A program made the translations under genes and the position numbers. From the NCBI RefSeq assembly GCF_002959775.1, contig NZ_PPCX01000011.1, forward strand, positions 62,001 through 126,000: DNA of 64,000 nt, in the 5' to 3' direction. Of the stretch, positions 55,867 through 64,000 are shown in pieces (within the stretch, counting starts at the first letter, position 1; each line of letters starts with the position of its first letter). A model generated the notes under the pieces. It was not told where the DNA came from. It was given only the letters and a program-made list of their open reading frames with translations, and did not search any database. This stretch comes from Veillonella rogosae JCM 15642. Its GTDB lineage: Bacteria > Bacillota > Negativicutes > Veillonellales > Veillonellaceae.

Positions 55867-55895
55867 AGTATATCAATTACACTAGCCATTGTCAA
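55867..55895 (-). promoter_or_regulatory. Promoter of the str-S10-spc-alpha superoperon
   Basis: The -35 box TTGACA (55890-55895) and -10 box TATACT (55867-55872) are 17 bases apart, about 60 bases before the L7Ae-like start. The rest of the 400-base gap up to rpoC (55807-56207) is AT-rich and holds only the rpoC terminator. Confidence 0.88.
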
Positions 55896-56163
55896 ACATT
55901 TTTCAAGGGTCAACACCGCTATACAACTGCATTTTATGTGTACACGTTTCCGTGCGTTTCATAATGCCGAATCATATAAATCTATTACTAATTTTTATAC
56001 AGTAATTCTGGATTTCAACTCATTTTTATACACAATATTAATATTATTTCTATTAATCACATTTCATGTATGCATAATTGATATAGCACAAGTATAAGTA
56101 ACCGAAATTTTTATGTATTTTATTTAAAGTGCAACTATTATAAGTGAATAGTAATTATATATA

Positions 56164-56193
56164 AAAAGAGCGCACCCTAAGGCACGCTCTTTT
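56164..56193 (-). terminator. Terminator of rpoBC
   Basis: On the minus strand AAAAGAGCGTGCC pairs with GGTGCGCTCTTTT using two G-U pairs around a UUAG loop, followed by TATATAT. It lies 14 bases after the rpoC stop. Confidence 0.88.
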
Positions 56194-56207
56194 AATACCC
56201 CTATAGA

Positions 56208-59200
56208 TTATTCTTCTACAGCTGGTTCTTCAGTAATATCAATAATTTCAGGTGTGTTTTTCACAACCTCAATTTTGCGGTAACGGCTCATGCCAGTACC
56301 TGCAGGAATCAATTTACCGATAATTACATTTTCTTTTAAGCCCAATAATGGATCGATTTTACCTTTGATTGCAGCGTCGGTAAGAACACGTGTTGTTTCT
56401 TGGAAGGACGCAGCAGACAAGAAGGAATCCGTTGCCAAAGCGGCTTTTGTAATACCCAATAACGTGCGTTTACCTGTAGCAGTTTCACGACCATTAAGAG
56501 TAAGACGACGGTTTTCTTCGTCAAAGGTATTAACGTCGACCATATCCCCTGGAAGCATATCTGCATCGCCAGCTGCTTCAATTTTAACTTTATGAAGCAT
56601 TTGACGTACGATAACTTCGATATGTTTATCGTTAATTTCTACACCTTGAGATTTATATACTTTTTGTACTTCGTATACGAGGTAACGTTGAGTAGCTTCA
56701 GTACCCATTACGCGCATAATATCGTGAGGGTTGATAGAACCTTCAGTCAAACGAGCACCCAAGGATACAACATCACCGTCTTTAACGATAATGCGAGAAC
56801 CATAAGGGATGAGGTAATCAAGTTCAATACCGTCTTCACCAGTAATAAAGATTGTATTTGTACCTTTTTTACCTTCGTTAGGTACAACGCGAACTGTACC
56901 TTCGTTTTCTGCGATGATTGCATTACGTTTTGGTTTACGCGCTTCGAACAATTCTTCGACACGTGGCAAACCTTGTGTAATATCGTCACCTGCGACACCA
57001 CCAGTATGGAATGTACGCATTGTTAACTGTGTACCAGGTTCACCGATGGATTGGGCTGCAATAATACCTACCGCTTCACCAACTTGAACTTGGTTACCAG
57101 TACCTAAATCGCGACCATAACACTTGCGACATACACCATATGGGCTGCGGCAAGTCAATACGGAACGGATTTTAACTGTTTCATAGTGTTTTACAACTTC
57201 ATCAGCCAATGGTTCTGTGATTTCACCGTTAAGAGGAACGATTACTTCACCAGTTTCCTTATTAACTAATTCTTCAGCTGCAATACGACCTACGATACGA
57301 TCTTTTAACGGCTCAATAACACCAGTACCTTCAACGATTGCTTCCACTTCAATACCGTGGATTTCATTGTTGCGTACTTGTACTTCTTTTACATCGGAGT
57401 TAAGAATCGCTTCGATGCCTTCTTCAGTGAGACGTGTATCAGCAGGGAAGATTTCTACCCCTTCGCTATCAACAATTGCTTGTACAGTATCCTTGTTCAA
57501 CATATTTTGAACCATAGTTTCTTTTAATGTTGCACGGATGCGTTCATCGCTTTCACCAAGAATAATTTTTTGAACCAAATTAGTATGGTTGATATCGCTA
57601 TCAGAACCTAGATGTGCACCACGTAATGCAACAGATGTTACACCGGATTCTGCGATATCCGCCAAGCATTGTTCGTCTAAGATAGTTTCAGCAGGAACAA
57701 CAAGTTCGCCTGTTTCTACGTTCACTACATCTTTATCTAGAACACGACCAATGAGTTTGTCTTTCAACAATTCCAAAGCTTGACGCGGAGATGTAGCCAA
57801 ACGAGCACGTTCACGAACGAGATCGATACCTACAACATCACAATCGTCCTCGCGAACGATAACGTCTTGAGATACGTCAACAAGACGACGAGTCAAGTAA
57901 CCGGAGTCAGCTGTACGAAGAGCTGTATCGGCCAAACCTTTACGAGCACCATGAGAGGAAGTAAAGTAATCCAATACAGTCAAGCCTTCTTTAAAGTTTG
58001 CTTTGATTGGTAAGTCGATGATACGACCAGATGGATCGGCCATCAAACCACGCATACCAGCAAGCTGACGGATCTGTTGTTTGTTACCACGGGCACCAGA
58101 GATAGCCATCATGTAAACAGGGTTGAAGCCATCTTTGTCGCGCGCCATATTATCCATCATGGCATCAGTAACATCATCTGTTGCTTTTGTCCATAATTGG
58201 ATTGTTTTGCGGTAACGTTCTTCTTCTGTAATAAGACCACGACGGTACATACGAGATACTTTTTCTACCTCTTGTTCCGCTGTGTCTAATAAGCCAGTTT
58301 TGACTTCTGGTACTTTAATATCAGCAATAGCTACAGTCATACCTGCGCGACGAGCGAAGGAGTAACCTAAGGATTTAATACGGTCCAAAAGTTCTGCAGT
58401 TTTTTCATTGCCAAACAATTGGAAGCATTGGTCAACCAATTTACCAACTGTTTTCTTATCCATAACCTTACCTAATGTGTAAGTGCCATCTTCGTTTTGT
58501 GCATATTGCCATAATTCAGGGAACAATGCATGGTTGAAGATCAAGCGACCTGCAGTCGTTTCAACACGACCGTAGCCAGGCATACGGATATAGAGAACAT
58601 CTTGCAAGCCGATGACACCTGCTTCATAAGCAAGCATTACTTCATCATAAGTAGCAAATGTTTTAGCGTTATCTTTAGTATTTTCACGTACTACGGTTAA
58701 GTAGTATGTACCCAAGATCATATCCTGAGATGGTACTGCTACTGGTTTACCATCTTTAGTGGACAAGATATTGTGGCTAGAAAGCATCAATGTACGAGCT
58801 TCTGCTTGTGCTTCTACAGACAATGGTAAGTGACACGCCATTTGGTCACCGTCAAAGTCGGCGTTGAAGGCTGTACATACTAATGGATGCAATTTGATAG
58901 CACGGCCTTCCCAAAGAATTGGTTCGAAGGCTTGGATACCAAGTCTATGCAATGTAGGTGCACGGTTCAAGAGAACTGGATGTTCTTTGATTACCTCTTC
59001 CAAGGATTCCCATACGCCAGGGCCAATTCTTTCAACTTGGCGTTTAGCTGCCTTGATGTTGGATGCTTGACCGCGTTCTACCAAACGTTTCATAACGAAT
59101 GGTTTGAACAATTCCAATGCCATTTCTTTTGGCAACCCACATTGGTGCATTTTAAGTTCAGGACCTACTACGATTACGGAACGACCGGAGTAGTCAACAC

Positions 59201-60410
59201 GTTTACCGAGCAAGTTTTGACGGAAACGACCTTGTTTACCTTTAAGCATATCGGACAAGGATTTTAACGGACGGTTACCAGGACCTGTTACAGGACGACC
59301 GCGACGACCATTATCGATCAATGCGTCAACAGCTTCTTGAAGCATACGTTTTTCGTTGCGCACGATAATATCAGGAGCACCTAAGTCTAACAAACGTTTC
59401 AAACGATTGTTACGGTTGATAACACGACGGTATAAATCATTGAGGTCAGATGTAGCAAAACGACCACCATCTAATTGAACCATTGGGCGCAATTCAGGCG
59501 GGATTACAGGAACGATGTCCATAATCATCCACTCAGGGCGGTTACCAGATTGACGGAATGCTTCTACTACTTCTAAGCGACGAACTGCACGAATTTTACG
59601 TTGACCACTAGCAGTGTTTAATTCTTCACGCAATTCAGCATTCAATGCTTCAAGATCAAGTTCTGCTAAGAGAGCTTTTACAGCCTCAGCACCCATGTCG
59701 ATACATACGAAGAGGACTTCTTCTGCAGCACCTAATTCATAGCGCTCTTCACGAGTTAATTCTTCATATTCTTTATCTGCTTCTGGAATTGTTGCATCAT
59801 CGCGAAGAGCTGCATTGTAGCGCTCTTTGCGTTGTGCTTCACGAACAATAGCTAAACGTTCATTTCGTTGAGCTACTGTTTCGATTACAACGGATTTACC
59901 ACCGATAGTGTAACCGTCTTCGTTAAATTGAGCTTCATATTCGCGGTATTCTTGCTCGGACAATAATTGACGTTTTGCCAACGGAGTACCAGCTGGATCT
60001 ACTACGATATAGGAAGCAAAGTATAATACGCGTTCCAAGGAACGTGGGGATACGTCAAGGATAAGGCCCATACGGGATGGGATACCTTTGAAGTACCAAA
60101 TGTGAGATACAGGAGTGGCCAATGCAATATGACCCATACGTTCACGACGTACTTTCGCACGTGTAACCTCTACACCACATTTATCGCAGACTACGCCTTT
60201 ATGGCGAATGCGTTTATATTTGCCGCAGTGACATTCCCAGTCTTTTGTTGGTCCAAAAATGCGCTCGCAGAATAGACCATCACGTTCTGGCTTCAACGTA
60301 CGGTAGTTAATAGTTTCAGGTTTCTTAACTTCCCCATGAGACCAAGCTAAGATCTGCTCTGGAGAGGCTAAACCGATTCGCATGGAATCGAATTCATTTA
60401 CGTCTAGCAC
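56208..60410 (-). CDS. rpoC: DNA-directed RNA polymerase subunit beta'
   Basis: This 1400-residue catalytic subunit has N-terminal zinc ligands in [21 protein letters not shown] (about residues 58-78), the clamp and rudder region, the active-site motif [15 protein letters not shown], bridge-helix and trigger-loop segments ([41 protein letters not shown]) and the second zinc cluster [13 protein letters not shown]. Its length is nearer the 1407 residues of E. coli than the 1199 of Bacillus. The start is GTG at 60408-60410 with AAGGGAG upstream, 29 bases after rpoB. Confidence 0.98.
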   Translation of the reverse strand: MLDVNEFDSMRIGLASPEQILAWSHGEVKKPETINYRTLKPERDGLFCERIFGPTKDWECHCGKYKRIRHKGVVCDKCGVEVTRAKVRRERMGHIALATPVSHIWYFKGIPSRMGLILDVSPRSLERVLYFASYIVVDPAGTPLAKRQLLSEQEYREYEAQFNEDGYTIGGKSVVIETVAQRNERLAIVREAQRKERYNAALRDDATIPEADKEYEELTREERYELGAAEEVLFVCIDMGAEAVKALLAELDLEALNAELREELNTASGQRKIRAVRRLEVVEAFRQSGNRPEWMIMDIVPVIPPELRPMVQLDGGRFATSDLNDLYRRVINRNNRLKRLLDLGAPDIIVRNEKRMLQEAVDALIDNGRRGRPVTGPGNRPLKSLSDMLKGKQGRFRQNLLGKRVDYSGRSVIVVGPELKMHQCGLPKEMALELFKPFVMKRLVERGQASNIKAAKRQVERIGPGVWESLEEVIKEHPVLLNRAPTLHRLGIQAFEPILWEGRAIKLHPLVCTAFNADFDGDQMACHLPLSVEAQAEARTLMLSSHNILSTKDGKPVAVPSQDMILGTYYLTVVRENTKDNAKTFATYDEVMLAYEAGVIGLQDVLYIRMPGYGRVETTAGRLIFNHALFPELWQYAQNEDGTYTLGKVMDKKTVGKLVDQCFQLFGNEKTAELLDRIKSLGYSFARRAGMTVAIADIKVPEVKTGLLDTAEQEVEKVSRMYRRGLITEEERYRKTIQLWTKATDDVTDAMMDNMARDKDGFNPVYMMAISGARGNKQQIRQLAGMRGLMADPSGRIIDLPIKANFKEGLTVLDYFTSSHGARKGLADTALRTADSGYLTRRLVDVSQDVIVREDDCDVVGIDLVRERARLATSPRQALELLKDKLIGRVLDKDVVNVETGELVVPAETILDEQCLADIAESGVTSVALRGAHLGSDSDINHTNLVQKIILGESDERIRATLKETMVQNMLNKDTVQAIVDSEGVEIFPADTRLTEEGIEAILNSDVKEVQVRNNEIHGIEVEAIVEGTGVIEPLKDRIVGRIAAEELVNKETGEVIVPLNGEITEPLADEVVKHYETVKIRSVLTCRSPYGVCRKCYGRDLGTGNQVQVGEAVGIIAAQSIGEPGTQLTMRTFHTGGVAGDDITQGLPRVEELFEARKPKRNAIIAENEGTVRVVPNEGKKGTNTIFITGEDGIELDYLIPYGSRIIVKDGDVVSLGARLTEGSINPHDIMRVMGTEATQRYLVYEVQKVYKSQGVEINDKHIEVIVRQMLHKVKIEAAGDADMLPGDMVDVNTFDEENRRLTLNGRETATGKRTLLGITKAALATDSFLSAASFQETTRVLTDAAIKGKIDPLLGLKENVIIGKLIPAGTGMSRYRKIEVVKNTPEIIDITEEPAVEE

Positions 60411-60439
60411 TACTATCGCTCCCTTCCTTATAGATAGTT

Positions 60440-63400
60440 TTAGTCTTCATCGTTAGAGGAGTCGCCCATTGGGAACGCCAATTGGCTAAGGATATCATCT
60501 TCACCACCGTTGTCAGCTGGTGCTTCTTCCTCTACTTCTGGTTCTACTACAGTTACTTCATCAGTTTCTACTGTACTGCCTTCCATAACTTCTTCAATAC
60601 CAGTTTCTACCACTTCATCTTCGTCATCAAGTTCTTTCATAACAACTTCTTCTTGATCTTCATTCAAGATTTTTACATCAAGACCAATACTTTGAAGTTC
60701 TTTGAGCAATACCTTGAAGGACTCAGGTACACCTGGTTCAGGGATGTTTTCGCCTTTAACGATTTTTTCGTATGCTTTCACACGACCAACAACGTCGTCA
60801 GACTTAACAGTTAATAGCTCTTGAAGTGTATAAGCTGCGCCATATGCTTCGAGAGCCCAAACTTCCATTTCCCCGAAACGTTGACCACCGAACTGAGCTT
60901 TACCGCCCAATGGTTGTTGTGTAACAAGGGAGTACGGACCTGTGGAACGAGCATGGATTTTGTCGTCAACCAAGTGATGGAGTTTAAGCATGTAAACGTA
61001 ACCAACAGTTACGTGGTTATCCATAGGTTCACCAGTACGACCATCGTACAATACTGTTTTACCATTTTCAGGACGACCAGCAATTTCTAATGTTTCGAAT
61101 ACGTCTTTTTCGTGTGCACCATCAAATACAGGTGTAGCGATATGAATACCTGCTACATCTGGTGTTGGCATGCCATATTTTTTGAAGTCATAGCCAAGAC
61201 CTTCCAACTCTTTGCGGATTTCAATGCGTTTTTCTTCAGCAGAGTGAATATTGTTAAGAGTATCCTTAACTTTATTGATTGCTTCTAATTCCTCTACAAG
61301 TACAGGATCCATTTCTGGAGCATCCTCTTCAGAGTCAAAGAATTCTACATGAAGTGCATTGTATTTTGCTTCAATAGCTTTAAGTTCTTGGTAACGAGCT
61401 TCGCCGCCCATAGCATCCAATTTCTTTTGTGCTGCTTTTTCTACATGTTTAAGAATTTTAGTTTTCAAAGTAATGATTTGTTCATTCTCTTTGAAATGGC
61501 TTACTGTTACATCTTCTGCAATTTTTGCTTCCAATGCTTCAATTTGAGCATAAAGATCGCGGATTGCATCGATTTGTTCCCAGTAAGATGCATCAGTACG
61601 AGCTTCTTTCAACACATTTTTAATATGAAGGTCTGTAGCTTTGATTTTCATACCTAAGCCTTGAACAGCCCAACCCAAGTGAGTTTCAAGAACCTGACCG
61701 ATGTTCATACGAGAAGGTACGCCCAATGGGTTCAATACGATTTGTACTGGAGTACCATCCGGAAGGAATGGCATATCTTCTTTTCTCATAACGCGAGAAA
61801 CGACACCTTTGTTACCATGACGGCCCGCCATTTTATCGCCTTCGTGAATCTTACGTTTTTGAGCGATGTATACGCGAACAAGTTTATTTACACCTGGTTG
61901 TAATTCGTCGCCGTTTTCACGAGTGAAGACTTTAACATCTACTACTTTACCAGATTCGCCATGAGGTACGCGCAAGGATGTGTCGCGAACTTCACGTTCT
62001 TTGTCGCCAAAGATAGCGCGCAATAAACGTTCCTCTGGAGTAAGCTCAGTTTCACCTTTTGGTGTAGCTTTACCTACTAGGATATCGCCAGGGTGTACTT
62101 CTGCACCAATGCAGATAATACCTTCTTCATCTAAGTTTTTAAGTGTGTCGTCACCAGTATTAGGCAATTCACGAGTAATCTCTTCAGCCCCTAATTTAGT
62201 GTCGCGCGCATCACATTCGTATTCTTCAATATGAATGGATGTGTAGATATCTTCTTTGCAAAGTTCTTCACTAAGCAAGATAGCATCCTCGTAGTTATAA
62301 CCTTCCCAAGGCATGAACGCTACAAGAACGTTATAACCTAACGCCAATTCACCGCCATCAGTAGCAGGACCGTCAGCCAATACTTGACCTTTTACAACAT
62401 GGTCGCCACGATTAACGATTGGTTTTTGGTTAAAGCATGTGGATTGGTTAGAACGAAGGAATTTATTTAATCGGTATGTATCAACACGACCATCGCTATC
62501 GCGAAGTACGTGGATTTCATTACCCCAGCAACGTACAACTTTACCAGCTTCACGTGCAAGTACGCAAACGCCGGAGTCAGTCGCTGCTGTATATTCCATA
62601 CCTGTACCAACAAGTGGAGCTTGTGCACGCAAGAGTGGTACCGCCTGACGTTGCATGTTCGCACCCATCAAGGCACGGTTAGCATCGTCATTTTCAAGGA
62701 ATGGAATCATAGCTGTACCGATGGATACAACTTCTTTTGGACTTACGTCCATATAGTCAACCTTATCAGGTGTAACTTCTAATACGTCATGACCACGACG
62801 ACAAGCTACATGTTCAGTTGTGAAGTAACCTTCCTCATCAAGTGGAGAGTTCGCTTGGGCAATTGTCATGCCTTCTTCTTCATCTGCTGTCATGTATACT
62901 ACGCTGTCAGATACGCGTACTTTAACTACTTTATCAGCATCAGCACCTTTGCCATATACTTTTTCTACTTTACGGTAAGGAGCTTCGATGAAACCGAACT
63001 CGTTTACTTTCGCGTAGTTAGACAAGGAGTTGATCAAACCGATGTTTGGACCCTCTGGAGTCTCGATTGGACACATACGGCCATAGTGAGAATGATGCAC
63101 GTCACGAACTTCGAAGCCTGCACGCTCACGAGATAAACCGCCAGGACCAAGGGCAGATAAACGACGTTTGTGAGTCAATTCTGCTAATGGGTTTGTTTGG
63201 TCCATGAATTGGGACAACTGGGAGGAACCAAAGAATTCTTTGATTGCAGCCACTACAGGACGAATGTTAATCAACGCTTGAGGCGTGATAGATTCGATTT
63301 CTTGAATTGTCATACGTTCACGAACAACACGTTCCATACGAGTCAAACCAATACGGAATTGGTTTTGCAACAATTCACCTACGCAACGAAGACGACGGTT

Positions 63401-64000
63401 ACCCAAGTGGTCAATATCATCTGTGTGACCTGCACCATCCATAAGGTTGAGCAAGTAAGAGATGTTAGCAATCATATCTTCGCGAGTTACTGTGCGGTGA
63501 TCGAATGGCAAGTTGCAGTTGTTGCAGATAACTTTGGACTCTACACCATCGTTATTTACGATGTAGAATTCAGCAAAGCCTTCGCCATCGAATACATGGC
63601 TATTTGCTACGATATCAAGTTGTTCTTCCCCAACTTGTACGCCCGCATCAAGGATTACTTCGCCAGTTTCAGGATCTACGATAGGTTGAGCCAATGTGTG
63701 ACCTAACATACGTTGACGCCAGCCAAGTTTTTTGTTCAATTTATAACGACCAACGCGCGCCAAGTCATAACGGCGTGCATCGAAGAACAAGTTATCGAAC
63801 AAGTTACGAGCAGACTCTACTGTTGGAGGCTCGCCTGGACGCAATTTTTTATAGATTTCAACTAATGCTTCATCAGCGGATTGAGTTGTATCTTTTTCTA
63901 ATGTGCGAACGATGCGCTCATCATAAATTGGCAAACCATCTTCATCAGTTTTACCGTTCCAGAAGAGGTCAAGGATGCTTTCATTAGTATCCCAACCTAA
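60440..64000 (-). CDS. rpoB: DNA-directed RNA polymerase subunit beta, 5' end cut by the window
   Basis: At least 1186 residues are present and the frame runs off the right edge (first visible residues [16 protein letters not shown]); the true start lies outside. The rifampicin pocket reads [20 protein letters not shown] and [20 protein letters not shown], the wild-type residues. Other conserved parts are [45 protein letters not shown] and [20 protein letters not shown]. The protein ends in a long acidic tail of about 70 residues (many Glu and Asp), which is longer than in most relatives. Confidence 0.98.
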   Translation of the reverse strand, partial: LGWDTNESILDLFWNGKTDEDGLPIYDERIVRTLEKDTTQSADEALVEIYKKLRPGEPPTVESARNLFDNLFFDARRYDLARVGRYKLNKKLGWRQRMLGHTLAQPIVDPETGEVILDAGVQVGEEQLDIVANSHVFDGEGFAEFYIVNNDGVESKVICNNCNLPFDHRTVTREDMIANISYLLNLMDGAGHTDDIDHLGNRRLRCVGELLQNQFRIGLTRMERVVRERMTIQEIESITPQALINIRPVVAAIKEFFGSSQLSQFMDQTNPLAELTHKRRLSALGPGGLSRERAGFEVRDVHHSHYGRMCPIETPEGPNIGLINSLSNYAKVNEFGFIEAPYRKVEKVYGKGADADKVVKVRVSDSVVYMTADEEEGMTIAQANSPLDEEGYFTTEHVACRRGHDVLEVTPDKVDYMDVSPKEVVSIGTAMIPFLENDDANRALMGANMQRQAVPLLRAQAPLVGTGMEYTAATDSGVCVLAREAGKVVRCWGNEIHVLRDSDGRVDTYRLNKFLRSNQSTCFNQKPIVNRGDHVVKGQVLADGPATDGGELALGYNVLVAFMPWEGYNYEDAILLSEELCKEDIYTSIHIEEYECDARDTKLGAEEITRELPNTGDDTLKNLDEEGIICIGAEVHPGDILVGKATPKGETELTPEERLLRAIFGDKEREVRDTSLRVPHGESGKVVDVKVFTRENGDELQPGVNKLVRVYIAQKRKIHEGDKMAGRHGNKGVVSRVMRKEDMPFLPDGTPVQIVLNPLGVPSRMNIGQVLETHLGWAVQGLGMKIKATDLHIKNVLKEARTDASYWEQIDAIRDLYAQIEALEAKIAEDVTVSHFKENEQIITLKTKILKHVEKAAQKKLDAMGGEARYQELKAIEAKYNALHVEFFDSEEDAPEMDPVLVEELEAINKVKDTLNNIHSAEEKRIEIRKELEGLGYDFKKYGMPTPDVAGIHIATPVFDGAHEKDVFETLEIAGRPENGKTVLYDGRTGEPMDNHVTVGYVYMLKLHHLVDDKIHARSTGPYSLVTQQPLGGKAQFGGQRFGEMEVWALEAYGAAYTLQELLTVKSDDVVGRVKAYEKIVKGENIPEPGVPESFKVLLKELQSIGLDVKILNEDQEEVVMKELDDEDEVVETGIEEVMEGSTVETDEVTVVEPEVEEEAPADNGGEDDILSQLAFPMGDSSNDED

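Noticed and set aside
55896-56160. Structured RNA or small gene between rpoC and the str promoter
   Set aside because: The stretch is AT-rich with no convincing hairpin, ribosome site or conserved motif visible by eye.
62439-63706. Plus-strand frames opposite rpoB and rpoC
   Set aside because: They are antisense shadows of highly expressed genes with biased codons, with no promoter or ribosome site.
60440-64000. Rifampicin- or streptomycin-resistance substitutions in rpoB or rpsL
   Set aside because: The rifampicin pocket ([22 protein letters not shown]) and the S12 loops (TPKKPNS, RVKDLPG) carry wild-type residues.

Overview
This window is a chromosomal segment of a Veillonella-like member of the Negativicutes (Firmicutes with a low-to-moderate GC genome). 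The assignment rests on the style of the encoded proteins, strong AGGAGG ribosome-binding sites, the ylmD-ylmE-sepF gene order, a KorAB-type 2-oxoacid:ferredoxin oxidoreductase, and tandem CobT-like genes of the ArsAB type known from Sporomusa and Veillonella. Almost everything is transcribed from the minus strand. Plus-strand genes are limited to an MFS transporter, a LysR regulator and a YnfA-family protein.

Layout from left to right. (1) 1-6.3 kb: the 5' part of sepF, yggS, pgeF, a TIGR03960-type radical SAM gene, and a DUF3290/DUF421 membrane pair. (2) 5.3-12.8 kb: a branched-chain amino acid operon read ilvD-ilvA-ilvB-ilvN-ABC ATPase-ilvC. It is preceded by a strong promoter, a small ORF very rich in Leu/Ile/Val codons and an intrinsic terminator, an arrangement that looks like a leader-peptide attenuator. 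(3) 12.9-17.4 kb: a DASS-family anion transporter with a 19-unit TTACAG hexamer array in its upstream region, then cupin, heavy-metal-associated, TatA, 6-phosphogluconolactonase and enoyl-CoA hydratase genes. (4) 17.5-18.5 kb: rplM-rpsI. (5) 18.5-21.6 kb: an AT-rich accessory patch with a putative immunity-type protein, an MFS exporter and three unrecognised small proteins. (6) 21.6-24.1 kb: isolated rpsD, a divergent LysR regulator and ynfA. (7) 24.1-24.9 kb: nine tRNA genes formed by a duplicated Gly-Asn-(Lys)-Glu-Val block behind tandem consensus promoters. (8) 25-33 kb: the two CobT-like genes, tyrA, a MATE transporter and korAB. (9) 33-36.4 kb: an ECF transporter core (ecfA1-ecfA2-ecfT) with truA.

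(10) 36.6-64 kb: the translation and transcription superoperon, in transcription order rpoB-rpoC, then L7Ae-like-rpsL-rpsG-fusA-tuf-(S10 operon)-(spc operon)-secY-adk-map-infA-rpmJ-rpsM-rpsK-rpoA-rplQ. A promoter with a perfect -35 box and 17-bp spacing starts the str part after the rpoC terminator, and the next clear terminator is after rplQ. rpsD is absent from its common place between rpsK and rpoA and sits alone at about 22 kb.

No phage, insertion sequence, CRISPR array or complete defence system was recognised. The most interesting signals are regulatory: the ilv leader and attenuator, the hexamer array upstream of the transporter, and a 14-codon ORF that ends two bases before rpsJ. Start codons were chosen by ribosome-binding-site spacing, and several differ from the longest possible frame (ilvC, ilvD, MATE, korA, korB, truA, ecfA1, rpoA, rplR, rpsQ, fusA, rpsG).
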